Origin: JAFGXW01 sp964634385
GTDB lineage: Bacteria; Bacillota_I; Bacilli_A; Izemoplasmatales; Izemoplasmataceae
Length of the DNA stretch: 64,000 nucleotides
Reading direction: 5' to 3'
Assembly: GCA_964634385.1 (NCBI GenBank)
Contig: CAZWIZ010000003.1
Location: forward strand, 60,302-124,301
Part shown: positions 25,763 through 35,734 of the stretch, one piece after another
Layout: each line of letters begins with the position of its first letter
How positions within the stretch are numbered: position 1 is the stretch's first letter
The notes under the pieces: generated by a model
What the model was told of the DNA's origin: nothing
Databases searched by the model: none
What the model saw: the letters and a program-made list of their open reading frames with translations, nothing else
Translations under genes and position numbers: made by a program

Positions 25763-25993
25763 GTGAAAAAAATAAACATTAATAGTGAATACATAACTTT
25801 GGGCCAATTTATTAAATTTGCAAACATAACTTCTTCTGGTGGAATGGTAAAAGCAATTTTAAATAAAAACATCATTTATGTGAATGATGTTTTAGAATCG
25901 AGAAGAGGAAAAAAACTATATCCAGGTGACAAAGTTTTAATTAAAGAAATTGGAATTTATCGAATAGCAATTAATGCAAATAAAAAAACTTAA
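25763..25993 (+). CDS. yaaA: S4-domain RNA-binding protein YaaA
   Basis: Small S4-like protein found between dnaN and recF in Gram-positives; a role in ribosome assembly is suggested for relatives. ITLGQFIKFANITSSGGMVK and YVNDVLESRRGKKLYPGDKV form the S4 fold. The GTG at 25763, with AAAGTGA upstream, gives 76 residues that align end to end with the 71-residue B. subtilis protein. An ATG 18 bp earlier has no ribosome site. It overlaps recF by 20 bp. Confidence 0.88.
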   Translation: MKKININSEYITLGQFIKFANITSSGGMVKAILNKNIIYVNDVLESRRGKKLYPGDKVLIKEIGIYRIAINANKKT

Positions 25994-27077
25994 ATTAACT
26001 AATTTTAGAAACTACGAAAAACTAGAAGCCAAATTTAGTAATTATACAAATATTTTTATTGGAAAAAACGCTCAAGGTAAAACAAATATTTTAGAATCTC
26101 TTCACATTTTAGGATTAACTAAGTCACACAGAGTAAACAAAGATAGAGATATTATTAAAACAGGTGCAAAATACGCTAAAATCAGTTCTCTAATCAATTT
26201 AAATGACAAAGATGTAGAATTGGATATTATTGTCTCTAAAAATGGTAAAAAAGCAAAATATAACCAAATAGAACTAAAAAAGCTTAGTGAATATATAGGT
26301 ATATTAAATGTTATAATATTTGCTCCTGAGGATTTAGATTTAATTAAAGGTAACCCTCAAACAAGAAGGAGATTTCTTGATTTAGAAATTGGACAAATAT
26401 CTAAACAGTATTTATATTCCTTATTAAATTATAAAAAAATACTTAAACAAAGAAATGATTTACTCAAAGTAATGGATTTAAATAAAAAAGAAGACATGAT
26501 GTTGTTGGATATACTTACAGATCAATTGATTGGATATCTAAAAGAAATTGTTGAGCAAAGAAAAGAGTTTGTTGGAAAAATAAATAAGTATACTAACAAA
26601 ATATATAAATATTTATCTAATTCTGAAGATAATTTACAAATTAAATATTTACCAAGTATAAATAATAATTATAAAAAAGAATTTATAAGCAAGTATGAGT
26701 ACGATATTATTACAAGAAAAACCAATTTAGGAGCACACCGAGATGACATTGAGTTTTATTTAAATAATCATTTTATCAAAACCCACTCATCACAAGGTGA
26801 AATGAGGAGTTCTGTTTTATCTGTAAAATTAGCTCTAATAGATTTTATATATGATTATAAAAAAGATTATCCTATTCTTCTACTAGACGATGTATTGAGT
26901 GAATTAGATGAAGAAAGACAAAACGCTTTAATTAATTATATTCAAAATAAAACACAAAACTTTATAACATCAACAGAAATAAATAAAATAAATTTAAAAA
27001 AAATAAAAAACTATAAAATATTTATAATAAATAACGGAGAAATTAAGGAGAGTGACAAAAATGAATGGAAATTATGA
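25974..27077 (+). CDS. recF: DNA replication and repair protein RecF
   Basis: RecF is an SMC-like ATPase that helps load RecA on gapped DNA. Walker A GKNAQGKTN is at residues 30-38, the ABC signature-like THSSQGEMRSSVLSVKLA near 265, and Walker B ILLLDDVLSELDEERQ near 300. 367 residues. It starts within yaaA and ends within the start of gyrB, so yaaA-recF-gyrB-gyrA form one unit. Confidence 0.96.
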   Translation: MQIKKLKLTNFRNYEKLEAKFSNYTNIFIGKNAQGKTNILESLHILGLTKSHRVNKDRDIIKTGAKYAKISSLINLNDKDVELDIIVSKNGKKAKYNQIELKKLSEYIGILNVIIFAPEDLDLIKGNPQTRRRFLDLEIGQISKQYLYSLLNYKKILKQRNDLLKVMDLNKKEDMMLLDILTDQLIGYLKEIVEQRKEFVGKINKYTNKIYKYLSNSEDNLQIKYLPSINNNYKKEFISKYEYDIITRKTNLGAHRDDIEFYLNNHFIKTHSSQGEMRSSVLSVKLALIDFIYDYKKDYPILLLDDVLSELDEERQNALINYIQNKTQNFITSTEINKINLKKIKNYKIFIINNGEIKESDKNEWKL

Positions 27078-28959
27078 TTCAAGTAACATTCAAATACTCG
27101 AAGGGTTGGAGGCTGTTAAAAAAAGACCGGGTATGTACATCGGTTCAACAGGTCCCAGAGGATTACATCATTTAGTATGGGAAATTGTTGATAACTCAAT
27201 AGACGAAGCATTGGCTGGAATAGCGACACATATTACTGTTGAAATTTTACCGGATAATATAATTAGAGTAGAAGATAACGGTAGAGGAATACCAGTGGAT
27301 ATTCATCCTAAAACAGGGTTACCAGCGGTTGAAACTATTTTAACAACACTCCATGCTGGTGGTAAATTTGACCATAAATCATATAAAGTATCAGGTGGAT
27401 TACATGGTGTAGGAGCTAGTGTTGTCAACGCTTTAAGTGAATGGATGGATGTTGAAATCAATAAGGATGGACATAAATATACCCAAAGATATGAATATGG
27501 ATTTTCAGTTACAAAAGTAATAGATCATGGACTATCTGATAAAACAGGAACAACAACTTGGTTTAAAGCAGATCCTAAAGTTTTTAAAGATACAACAGTA
27601 TATGAATATGAAATTTTACGTAATAGAATTCAACAATTAGCTTTTTTAAATCGTAGACTCTCTATTGAAATTAACGATTTAAGAGGAAATGAACCTATTA
27701 TGAATAAATATATGTATGAAGGTGGAATAAAAGAATATGTCGAATATTTAAATCGTTCTGGGGATACTTTGCATAAAGATGTTATTTATTCTGAAGGTGA
27801 AATAGATAATATTAGTGTTGAAATCGCAATGCAATATAATTATGGATATTCACAAAATATTTTTAGTTTTACTAATAATATAAATAATATCGAAGGTGGA
27901 ACACATGAAGAAGGTTTTAGAATGACCTTAACTAGAGTGTTAAACAACTACGGTAAAAACAATAATATCTTTAAAAAAGATGAAAATTTTGTTGGAGATG
28001 ATACAAGAGAAGGATTGACGTGTATTATTAGTGTAAAACACCCTGATCCTCAATTTGAAGGACAAACAAAATCAAAATTAGGGTCAACTGAAGTTAGAAA
28101 AATTGTTGCTCAAATATTAAGTGATGGATTAGGTCGTTATTTAGCTGAAAATCCAAATGATGCTAGAACAATTATCGAAAAAGCATTAATGGCAAGTAGA
28201 GCTAGACTCGCAGCTAAAAAAGCTCGTGAAGCAACAAGACGTAAATCTCCACTTGATGGATTGGGATTTGCTTCAAAATTAGCTGATTGTCGTATTAAAG
28301 ATCCCAAAAGAACAGAAATATACATAGTCGAAGGGGACAGTGCTGGTGGTAGCGCTAAGCAAGGTCGTGACTCAGCATTTCAAGCAATACTTCCTTTAAG
28401 AGGTAAAGTCTTAAATGTAGAAAAATCTAGATTAGATAAAATATTAGGAAATAAAGAAATATTATCAATGATTCAAGCTTTTGGAACTGGAATAGGTGAA
28501 GAATTTAGTATAAAGGACGCGAGATATCATAAAATTATAATTATGACCGATGCTGACGTAGATGGAGCTCATATTCGTACTTTATTATTAACGTTCTTAT
28601 ATCGTTATTTAAAACCATTAATAGAAAATGGATATGTTTATATTGCTCAACCTCCGTTATATAAAGTTCAACAAGGAAAGAAAATTGGATATGCATATGT
28701 TGAAGAAAAACTAGAAGAATTATTAAAAGAAATTGGACCTAGATCTACTATTCAAAGATATAAAGGATTAGGAGAAATGAATCCAGAACAATTATGGGAT
28801 ACAACAATGGATCCGAGCACTAGAACATTGTTACAAGTTACATTAGAAGATGCGATTGAAGCAAATGAAGTATTTAGTATGTTAATGGGTGATGACGTTG
28901 CTCCTAGACGTGAATTTATTCAAACCAATGCTTTATATGTTCAAAATTTAGATGTTTAG
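27061..28959 (+). CDS. gyrB: DNA gyrase subunit B
   Basis: ATPase subunit of gyrase. GHKL motifs VDNSIDEALAG, EDNGRGIPVD and GGLHGVGASVVNALS are present. The TOPRIM domain has EGDSAGGSAKQGRD, PLRGKVLNVEK and MTDADVDGAHIRTLLLTF. About 632 residues from the ATG at 27061, preceded by AAGGAGAG; a GTG nine bases upstream overlaps that site. Full length and ordered next to gyrA. Confidence 0.98.
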   Translation: MNGNYDSSNIQILEGLEAVKKRPGMYIGSTGPRGLHHLVWEIVDNSIDEALAGIATHITVEILPDNIIRVEDNGRGIPVDIHPKTGLPAVETILTTLHAGGKFDHKSYKVSGGLHGVGASVVNALSEWMDVEINKDGHKYTQRYEYGFSVTKVIDHGLSDKTGTTTWFKADPKVFKDTTVYEYEILRNRIQQLAFLNRRLSIEINDLRGNEPIMNKYMYEGGIKEYVEYLNRSGDTLHKDVIYSEGEIDNISVEIAMQYNYGYSQNIFSFTNNINNIEGGTHEEGFRMTLTRVLNNYGKNNNIFKKDENFVGDDTREGLTCIISVKHPDPQFEGQTKSKLGSTEVRKIVAQILSDGLGRYLAENPNDARTIIEKALMASRARLAAKKAREATRRKSPLDGLGFASKLADCRIKDPKRTEIYIVEGDSAGGSAKQGRDSAFQAILPLRGKVLNVEKSRLDKILGNKEILSMIQAFGTGIGEEFSIKDARYHKIIIMTDADVDGAHIRTLLLTFLYRYLKPLIENGYVYIAQPPLYKVQQGKKIGYAYVEEKLEELLKEIGPRSTIQRYKGLGEMNPEQLWDTTMDPSTRTLLQVTLEDAIEANEVFSMLMGDDVAPRREFIQTNALYVQNLDV

Positions 28960-28970
28960 GAGATAATAAC

Positions 28971-31508
28971 ATGGAAGAAATGAATAATATATTTGATAAA
29001 ACAAAAGAAATAAATATTACAACCGAAATGAGAACATCATTCCTAAGTTATGCTATGAGTGTTATTGTAGCTAGAGCTCTTCCTGATGTAAGAGATGGAT
29101 TGAAGCCGGTTCATAGAAGAATTTTATATGGAATGGATGAATTAGGAGTATACCCAGAAAAAACATTTAAAAAGTCTGCTCGTATTGTTGGGGATGTAAT
29201 GGGTAAATATCATCCACATGGAGATTCGGCTATCTATGATGCAATGGTTCGTATGGCACAAACATTTAGTTATCGCTATCCTTTAGTTAATGGACATGGT
29301 AATTTTGGGTCAATAGATGGAGATGGCGCAGCCGCAATGCGTTATACTGAAGCAAAAATGCATAAAATAACATCAGAAATGTTAGCGGATTTAAAAAAAG
29401 ATACAATTGATTTTGTTGATAATTATGATGGATCTGAAAAAGAACCATCAGTAATGCCTTCAAAATTTCCTAATTTATTAGTTAATGGTTCAACAGGAAT
29501 CGCGGTTGGAATGGCAACTAATATTCCACCTCATAATTTAGGAGAAGTAATTGATGGTATTTTAGCCTATATTGAAAACAACGATATAACTACAGATGAA
29601 TTAATGCAATATATAAAAGGACCTGATTTTCCAACAGGTGGAACAATTATGGGAATGACTGGATTAAGAAAAGCGTATGAAACAGGAAATGGCTCAATTA
29701 AGGTGCGCGCTAAAACTGAAATAATTGAAACTAAAAGTGGAAAAAAATCAATAATCATTACTGAAATTCCATATCAAGTAAATAAGTCTCGTTTAATAGA
29801 AAGAATTGCTGAACTTGCAAAAGAAAAAAGAGTTGAAGGAATTACTGATTTAAGAGATGAATCTAATAGAAAAGGAATAAGAGTTGTTATTGAGTTAAGA
29901 AGAGATATAAATGCTGATGTTACTTTGAATAATTTATATAAATATACCCCACTTCAAACTACGTTTGGTATAAACATGTTAGCTTTAGTAAATAAACAAC
30001 CTCAAGTATTACCTTTAAGAGATTCATTGATGCATTATGTAAATCATCAAATAGAAGTTTTAACAAGAAAAACAGCTTTTGAATTAAGAAAAGCTAAATC
30101 AAGAGCTCATATTTTAGAGGGATTATTAATAGCTCTTAAACATATTGATGAAGTTATTAAAACGATTAGAGAAGCATATGATGATGCTGAATTAAAATTA
30201 ATAAATCGTTTTGAATTATCATCAGAACAAGCAAAAGCTATTTTAGAAATGCGCTTGAGAAGATTATCAGGACTTGAAGGGGAAAGACTGGAAAAAGAAT
30301 TACAAGAATTATTAAGTACTATTGACGATTTAGAATTTATTATAGCTCATGAAGATAAAAAATATGAAATAATTAAAGAACAATTATTAGACATTAAAGA
30401 TAGATTTTCAGATCCTCGACGTTCAGAAATTAGTTTATCATTAGATTTAGATATTGAAGATGAAGATTTAATTCCTGTAGAAGATATAATTATAACAATT
30501 ACATCAAGTGGATATTGTAAACGTATGAATATAGATGTTTACAAATCTCAAAATCGTGGTGGAAAAGGAATGACGGGTATTAAAACAAATGAAAATGATG
30601 TTGTTGATCAAATAATAAGTTGTTCAACACATGACTATATTTTATTTTTTACCAATACCGGTAGAGTATATAAAATGAAGGGATATAAAATTCCTAATTA
30701 TGGTAGAACATCTAAAGGATTACCAATTGTTAATCTATTAAATCTTGATAAAGGTGAAACATTAGCTGCGGTATCAAAAATAGCGGATTTTGATAGTGAA
30801 AATTATTTATTTTTCGCAACAAAACGTGGAGTAGTTAAAAGAACACCGGTTAGAGATTTTAAAAATATAAGAACATCAGGTATTAAAGCAATTAATCTTC
30901 GCGAGGGAGATGAATTGTTAGCTGTAAGATTAACTGATGGAACAAGAGATGTGATAATAGGGGCGTCAAATGGAAAAGCAATAAGATTTAGCGAAACAAA
31001 AGTGCGTCATATGGGAAGAGTGGCAAGTGGGGTTAGAGGAATATTAATTGCGCCTCCAGTTGAGGTAATTGGATTTACAATTGTTACAAAAGAAAAAAAT
31101 CAAATTCTTGTAGTAACGGAAAATGGCTATGGTAAGAGAACTATCATTGATGAATATCGTCAACAAAATCGTGGCGGAAAAGGTGTTAAAACACTTAATA
31201 TAACAGAAAAAAACGGACAATTAACTAAGATGAGAAGTGTTGTAGGAGATGAAGATTTAATTATTACAACAACAAAAGGAATGATTATTAGAGTTCCAAT
31301 TGAACAAATAGCTAAGTCTAAAAGATCAACACAAGGAGTGCGTTTAATTAAACTAAATGAAGGACATAAAGTGGCTACTATAGCAATTGTGCCTAAACAT
31401 GAAGAAGAAATAATTGAAGAAGACAATCAAAATGGTGAAGAAGTTGTTACCCAAGTTGAAATGGAAACAAAAGTAATAAATGAGGTAGAAACAAAAACAG
31501 AAGAGTAA
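28971..31508 (+). CDS. gyrA: DNA gyrase subunit A
   Basis: Breakage-reunion subunit. The catalytic Tyr is Y125 in AAMRYTEAKM. The quinolone region HPHGDSAIYD (81-90) keeps the wild-type Ser86 and Asp90. The C-terminal beta-pinwheel has the GyrA box QNRGGKG and a second QNRGGKGVKT, and ends in an acidic tail rich in Glu. 845 residues, so it is gyrase rather than topoisomerase IV. A strong terminator follows. Confidence 0.98.
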   Translation: MEEMNNIFDKTKEINITTEMRTSFLSYAMSVIVARALPDVRDGLKPVHRRILYGMDELGVYPEKTFKKSARIVGDVMGKYHPHGDSAIYDAMVRMAQTFSYRYPLVNGHGNFGSIDGDGAAAMRYTEAKMHKITSEMLADLKKDTIDFVDNYDGSEKEPSVMPSKFPNLLVNGSTGIAVGMATNIPPHNLGEVIDGILAYIENNDITTDELMQYIKGPDFPTGGTIMGMTGLRKAYETGNGSIKVRAKTEIIETKSGKKSIIITEIPYQVNKSRLIERIAELAKEKRVEGITDLRDESNRKGIRVVIELRRDINADVTLNNLYKYTPLQTTFGINMLALVNKQPQVLPLRDSLMHYVNHQIEVLTRKTAFELRKAKSRAHILEGLLIALKHIDEVIKTIREAYDDAELKLINRFELSSEQAKAILEMRLRRLSGLEGERLEKELQELLSTIDDLEFIIAHEDKKYEIIKEQLLDIKDRFSDPRRSEISLSLDLDIEDEDLIPVEDIIITITSSGYCKRMNIDVYKSQNRGGKGMTGIKTNENDVVDQIISCSTHDYILFFTNTGRVYKMKGYKIPNYGRTSKGLPIVNLLNLDKGETLAAVSKIADFDSENYLFFATKRGVVKRTPVRDFKNIRTSGIKAINLREGDELLAVRLTDGTRDVIIGASNGKAIRFSETKVRHMGRVASGVRGILIAPPVEVIGFTIVTKEKNQILVVTENGYGKRTIIDEYRQQNRGGKGVKTLNITEKNGQLTKMRSVVGDEDLIITTTKGMIIRVPIEQIAKSKRSTQGVRLIKLNEGHKVATIAIVPKHEEEIIEEDNQNGEEVVTQVEMETKVINEVETKTEE

Positions 31509-31513
31509 ATTTA

Positions 31514-31550
31514 AAAACAGATATAAGACTCAATTTTATATCTGTTTTTA
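31514..31550 (+). terminator. Terminator of gyrA
   Basis: AAAACAGATATAA / TTATATCTGTTTT, 13 bp perfect, 9-nt loop, then a U-rich run. Confidence 0.88.
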
Positions 31551-31565
31551 TTTATAACTAATTGG

Positions 31566-31594
31566 TTGACAATGAAAGGTTAGTTTGTTATTAT
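31566..31594 (+). promoter_or_regulatory. Promoter of the T-box-serS transcript
   Basis: TTGACA (31566-31571), 17-bp spacer, TATTAT (31589-31594), directly upstream of the T-box leader. Confidence 0.82.
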
Positions 31595-31601
31595 CAAAGC
31601 A

Positions 31602-31815
31602 AGAAATGCGTTGATGAGACTAAGTAGTGAAGTATTTTTTTTATAGAGAATTAGTGGTGGTGGAAACTAATAAAGATACTAATGAAATCTATCTCTGAGT
31701 GGGATTAATAATCTCCGGGTTGTTACCGTTATAAAACACTTAAGACAGGGGGAAATCCCTAAATAAGGTGGTACCGCGAAATTAAATCGCCCTTAAATTA
31801 AGGGCGATTTTTATA
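31602..31815 (+). promoter_or_regulatory. T-box riboswitch (tRNA-Ser-responsive) of serS
   Basis: A leader of about 210 nt ends in the canonical T-box AAGGTGGTACCGCG (31765-31778), which forms the antiterminator and binds the uncharged tRNA acceptor end. A terminator with stem AAATCGCCCTT/AAGGGCGATTT (31784-31810) competes with it. In the 3' side of stem I the specifier is probably UCU (Ser) in GAAATCTATCTCTGAG. It lines up with AAC at the same place in the asnS leader of this window. Uncharged tRNA-Ser would allow readthrough into serS. Confidence 0.93.
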
Positions 31816-31834
31816 TTTAAAGGAGGAACTAAAG

Positions 31835-33109
31835 ATGTTAGATATTAAGAAGATTAGAGATAACACAAAACATTATATTGAATTATTAAATAGAAGATCA
31901 GGAGATTTTTCTTATTTAAATGAAGTAGTTAAAAAAGATAAAGAAAGAAGAAAAATAATTACTGAAGTTGAGAAAATTAAGGCTTTGAGAAATGATACTA
32001 GTAAACAAATCGGACTATACAAAAGAGATGGAAAAGACATTTCAGAGATTTTAAAAAAAGTTGAGAATATTGGATCACAAATAAAAAAATATGAAGAAGA
32101 ATTACGCGAGATTGAAGAATACATAAATATGAAACTACTTGAAACACCAAACATTCCAAAAGATGATATTCCAGTTGGAAAAGACGATAGTGAAAATATT
32201 GAAATTAAAACAAATGGAAAACTTCCTATCTTTGATTTTGAGCCACTTCCACACTGGGAATTGGCTACAAGACTTGATATTTTAGATTTTGAAAGAGCTA
32301 GTAAAATATCAGGAAGTCGCTTTGTAATATATAAAGGATTAGGTGCTAGGTTAGAAAGAGCGTTAATTAATTTCATGATTGATCTTCATGTATTTGAACA
32401 TGGATATATGGAAACACTTCCTCCATATATTATAAATAAAGAATCAATGTTTGCTTCCGGGCAGTTTCCAAAATTTGAAGATGATGCATTTAAATTAGTT
32501 GATAAAAGAAATTTATATCTTAATCCTACCGCAGAAGTACCAACAATTAATTACCATCGTAATGAAATACTAAAAGGAGAAGATTTACCAATTAAGTATT
32601 GTGCATTTACTACTGCTTTTAGACAAGAATCAGGCTCTGCAGGTAGGGATACAAGAGGAATTATTAGATTACATCAGTTTAACAAAGTTGAATTGATTAA
32701 ATTTACTAAACCTGAAGAATCTTACAATGAGTTAGATTTAATGCTCCAAAACAGTGAAAAAGTTCTTAAACTATTGAAATTACCATACCGTGTTGTAGTT
32801 CTTTGCACAGGAGATTTAGGATTTTCTATGAGAAAAACATTTGATATAGAAGTATGGTTACCTTCATATAATAAATATAGAGAAATAGCTAGTATTTCAA
32901 ACGCAGAAGATTATCAAGCAAGAAGAGCAAATATTAAGTTTAAAAGAACAAAAGATGCAAAAGCAGAGTATGTACACACGTTAAATGGATCAGGACTGGC
33001 AGTGGGGAGAACGGTAGTTGCAATATTGGAAAATTATCAACAAAAAGATGGTACAATTATTATACCGGATATATTAGTACCTTATATGAGAACAAATATA
33101 ATTAAATAG
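31835..33109 (+). CDS. serS: Seryl-tRNA synthetase
   Basis: Class II synthetase charging tRNA-Ser (and tRNA-Sec where present). The N-terminal coiled-coil arm spans residues 30-105 and is Lys/Glu-rich. Motif 2 is FRQESGSAGRDTRGIIRLHQF and motif 3 NGSGLAVGRTVVAILENYQ. 424 residues. Preceded by its T-box and AAAGGAGG. Confidence 0.98.
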   Translation: MLDIKKIRDNTKHYIELLNRRSGDFSYLNEVVKKDKERRKIITEVEKIKALRNDTSKQIGLYKRDGKDISEILKKVENIGSQIKKYEEELREIEEYINMKLLETPNIPKDDIPVGKDDSENIEIKTNGKLPIFDFEPLPHWELATRLDILDFERASKISGSRFVIYKGLGARLERALINFMIDLHVFEHGYMETLPPYIINKESMFASGQFPKFEDDAFKLVDKRNLYLNPTAEVPTINYHRNEILKGEDLPIKYCAFTTAFRQESGSAGRDTRGIIRLHQFNKVELIKFTKPEESYNELDLMLQNSEKVLKLLKLPYRVVVLCTGDLGFSMRKTFDIEVWLPSYNKYREIASISNAEDYQARRANIKFKRTKDAKAEYVHTLNGSGLAVGRTVVAILENYQQKDGTIIIPDILVPYMRTNIIK

Positions 33110-33117
33110 GAGGAAAT

Positions 33118-34509
33118 ATGATTAATATTAAAGAACAAAAGGAATTTGAGTTATTGAAAGAAAAAAAGAATATTGTAATAACTAACAACTTAAAAAATCC
33201 GATTGTAAAAGAAATTGATAAACTTTTACAAGGTAAATTAGAAGAGCTTACAACTGAATTGTTTACCACTATTCATATGTTAGGTAAAATTAAAAGCAAA
33301 AAGATTTTCGTAGTTAATTTTCAAGAGCTAGATGATGAGGATAAAAGAAATAAAATTTTCAAAAATATTGCAAAGCTTAAAGGGGACAATTGCATCATAG
33401 CAGATTCTTTTGATAATGGGTCATTTTTAGAAATTGTACAAGATTTATCAGAAAAAATATTAACTGATAACTATGTATTTGATAAATTTAAATCAAAAAA
33501 AGAGAAAAAAAGTAAAAACTTCTTCTACTATAGTGAAACAACTATTTTTGAAGCGATTAAAAAAGGAGTTGTTTATGGAGAGTGTATGAATAATGCTCGT
33601 GAATTAGTAGATACACCATATAATTATTTAAACGCAACTGATTTAGCAAACTATGCTGAAAATTTAGAGAGATATGAAAACATAAAAGTCACAATTTATA
33701 GTAAAAAAGAGATAGAAGATATGAATATGGGCGCTTTTTTAGGGGTTAATAAAGGAAGTCTTGACGAACCTAAATTAATTTCGGTTAAATATCAAGGAAA
33801 TGATTCATTTGACAACCCTACAGCTTTAGTGGGAAAAGGAGTTACCTACGATACTGGAGGATATTCATTGAAAACTCCACAAAGCATGCCTGGCATGAAG
33901 GTTGATATGGCCGGCTCTGCTGCTGTTTTAGGGGCTATTGAAGCTATTGCTAGATTAAAATTAAAAACTAACGTAATGGCTATTGTAGCCGCTACAGACA
34001 ATAGAATAGGTGATGGGGCTATTGTTCCTGATGATATTTTAACTGCAGCAAGTGGCAAAACAATTGAAATTATATCAACAGATGCTGAAGGAAGACTAAC
34101 ATTAGCAGATGCTGTTTGGTTTGCACAAAAAGAAGGTGCAAAAAGAGTTATTGATACAGCTACCCTTACAGGAGCAATGGTGGCGGCATTAGGACATGAA
34201 TTTACTGGGGCGTTCACAAACAGTAAAGAGTTTTTAAAAGAATTAATGGATGCAAGTGTTAAAACAAAAGAAAAAATATGGGAAATGCCTATTTCTAGCG
34301 GATATAGAAAATTGATAGAAAGCAAGGTTGCAGATATAAAAAACACTGGTGGAAGACTTGCAGGAGCAAGTACTGCAGCAGCATTTATTGAAGAATTTAT
34401 AGAAAAAGATATTAAATGGATTCATTTAGATATTGCTGGAACTGCTGATTTAGAAAAAGTAGGAGCTACAGGAGTTATGGTGAAAACATTTACTGAATTA
34501 TTTTGTTAA
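33118..34509 (+). CDS. pepA: Leucyl aminopeptidase, M17 family
   Basis: Two-metal aminopeptidase of the cytosol, turning over peptides and in some species binding DNA. The metal ligands lie in GKGVTYDTGGYSLK (Lys and Asp), MKVDMAGSAA (Asp) and STDAEGRLTLADA (Asp and Glu, with the catalytic Arg). 463 residues, normal. It follows serS after 8 bp and may share its T-box-controlled transcript. The family often has FDSGG where this has YDTGG; the ligand positions are unaffected. Confidence 0.93.
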   Translation: MINIKEQKEFELLKEKKNIVITNNLKNPIVKEIDKLLQGKLEELTTELFTTIHMLGKIKSKKIFVVNFQELDDEDKRNKIFKNIAKLKGDNCIIADSFDNGSFLEIVQDLSEKILTDNYVFDKFKSKKEKKSKNFFYYSETTIFEAIKKGVVYGECMNNARELVDTPYNYLNATDLANYAENLERYENIKVTIYSKKEIEDMNMGAFLGVNKGSLDEPKLISVKYQGNDSFDNPTALVGKGVTYDTGGYSLKTPQSMPGMKVDMAGSAAVLGAIEAIARLKLKTNVMAIVAATDNRIGDGAIVPDDILTAASGKTIEIISTDAEGRLTLADAVWFAQKEGAKRVIDTATLTGAMVAALGHEFTGAFTNSKEFLKELMDASVKTKEKIWEMPISSGYRKLIESKVADIKNTGGRLAGASTAAAFIEEFIEKDIKWIHLDIAGTADLEKVGATGVMVKTFTELFC

Positions 34510-34523
34510 ATTTTGGTAATAAG

Positions 34524-34551
34524 AAAAAGGATTCCAACTGGAATCCTTTTT
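34524..34551. terminator. Bidirectional terminator between pepA and the HIT gene
   Basis: AAAAAGGATTCCA / TGGAATCCTTTTT around ACT, at the junction of convergent genes. Confidence 0.9.
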
Positions 34552-34960
34552 ACATATTTTTTTTAATTGTAGTTACTAAATTTTCTAAATATTTAGATTC
34601 ATATTTATCATAGTTATTTACAGTAGATAGAATCATCCCGTCATTTTCATATCTGGGGATTAAATGAATATGGAAATGAAAAACACTTTGAAGAGGCTTG
34701 TCATTATTGTTAATGATGTTAAGGCCAATAGGAGAAAAAGCCTTTTTAAGTGCAGTTGCAATCATGGGAACTACCTTGAATACATTCGTAATTGTTTCTT
34801 CATCTAATTCGTAGATGTTTCTAACATGTTTTTTGGGAATAATAAGTGTATGACCTTTTGTTCCCTGTGTTATATCTAAAAAAGCAAGTACATTCTCATC
34901 TTCATAAATTTTATAGGATGGAATTTCATTATTTGCTATTTTACAAAAAATACAATCCAT
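34550..34960 (-). CDS. HIT-family nucleotide hydrolase
   Basis: Histidine-triad protein that hydrolyses AMP-linked dinucleotides or nucleoside phosphoramidates. The triad HFHIHLIPRY has the three histidines and the N-terminal CIFCKIANNEIPSYKIYEDE is the typical HIT opening, whose two Cys may bind zinc. 136 residues. It lies 4 bp after the PpaX-like gene on the same strand, so the two are an operon. Exact substrate unknown. Confidence 0.92.
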   Translation of the reverse strand: MDCIFCKIANNEIPSYKIYEDENVLAFLDITQGTKGHTLIIPKKHVRNIYELDEETITNVFKVVPMIATALKKAFSPIGLNIINNNDKPLQSVFHFHIHLIPRYENDGMILSTVNNYDKYESKYLENLVTTIKKNM

Positions 34961-34964
34961 TTTT

Positions 34965-35624
34965 TTACTCCTTATCTATTATTTTTATTATTCGATAAAT
35001 ATCTTTCATATCTGACAACATAAAATTTGGAGATACTTCTTCAAGATGTTCTTTTCCTTTTAAAGACCAGGATACTCCTGCGCTATAAATACCTGCATTT
35101 TTCCCAGCAAGAATATCAGTTTGATTATCACCTATCATAATAGCTTTATTATGGGTTGGAAAACGGCTTAAAGCAGTAATTATTGGTTCTTTATTCGGCT
35201 TGGGATTTTCGACGTCATCTAAAGCGACAAAAACCTTGAAATACTTTTCTAAACCATAATATGTAAAGCTAGGCCATGCTGCTGTTTTAAATTTAGATGT
35301 TACAATTCCTAAGTTATATCCTAAACCATATAAATTTTTAATAACCTCTTCTACTTGTGGATAAATTTCAAAATTACCAAATTCATATTTACCGTAAAAT
35401 TCTCGAAAAGAAACAATTATTTTTTCTATTAAAGAGGTATCATCGGTATATTTTATATATGTCTCAAATAATGTAGGGCCAATAAAAGTTATGATTTTTT
35501 CTCTAGATATATTTAAATTAGGAAAATATTGGTTAAAGGTAGAATTAAAACTTTTAATAATTATTTCGTTAGTATTAATTAAGGTACCATCTAAATCAAA
35601 TAATATTGTATCTAGTTTTCTCAT
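34965..35624 (-). CDS. ppaX: HAD-family phosphatase, PpaX-like
   Basis: Most like B. subtilis PpaX, a pyrophosphatase that recycles PPi released by HPr kinase/phosphorylase; phosphoglycolate phosphatase is the alternative. Motif I is DTILFDLDGTLINTNE, motif II is in LGIVTSK, and motifs III/IV are KPNKEP and MIGDNQTDILAG. About 219 residues. The ATG at 35624 has AGGTGATTTT; the open frame continues further upstream but without a ribosome site. No HPr kinase is in this window to support the link. Confidence 0.75.
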   Translation of the reverse strand: MRKLDTILFDLDGTLINTNEIIIKSFNSTFNQYFPNLNISREKIITFIGPTLFETYIKYTDDTSLIEKIIVSFREFYGKYEFGNFEIYPQVEEVIKNLYGLGYNLGIVTSKFKTAAWPSFTYYGLEKYFKVFVALDDVENPKPNKEPIITALSRFPTHNKAIMIGDNQTDILAGKNAGIYSAGVSWSLKGKEHLEEVSPNFMLSDMKDIYRIIKIIDKE

Positions 35625-35734
35625 AAAATCACCTAAAACTATTTTATCATAAACGATGAAAAAAGAAAATCTATATAAAAAGAATTGAAAAAACATTTAA
35701 ATGATGTAAACTATTATATGTTAGGAGTGATGAA

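Noticed and set aside
29000..31508. Two GyrA-box-like motifs in gyrA, suggesting a duplicated or unusual C-terminal domain
   Set aside because: A second QxRGGKG(I/V)KT motif is normal in the pinwheel of Gram-positive GyrA.
33846..34346. 166-codon minus-strand frame inside pepA
   Set aside because: Antisense to the catalytic core of an M17 enzyme and without start signals; a composition artefact.
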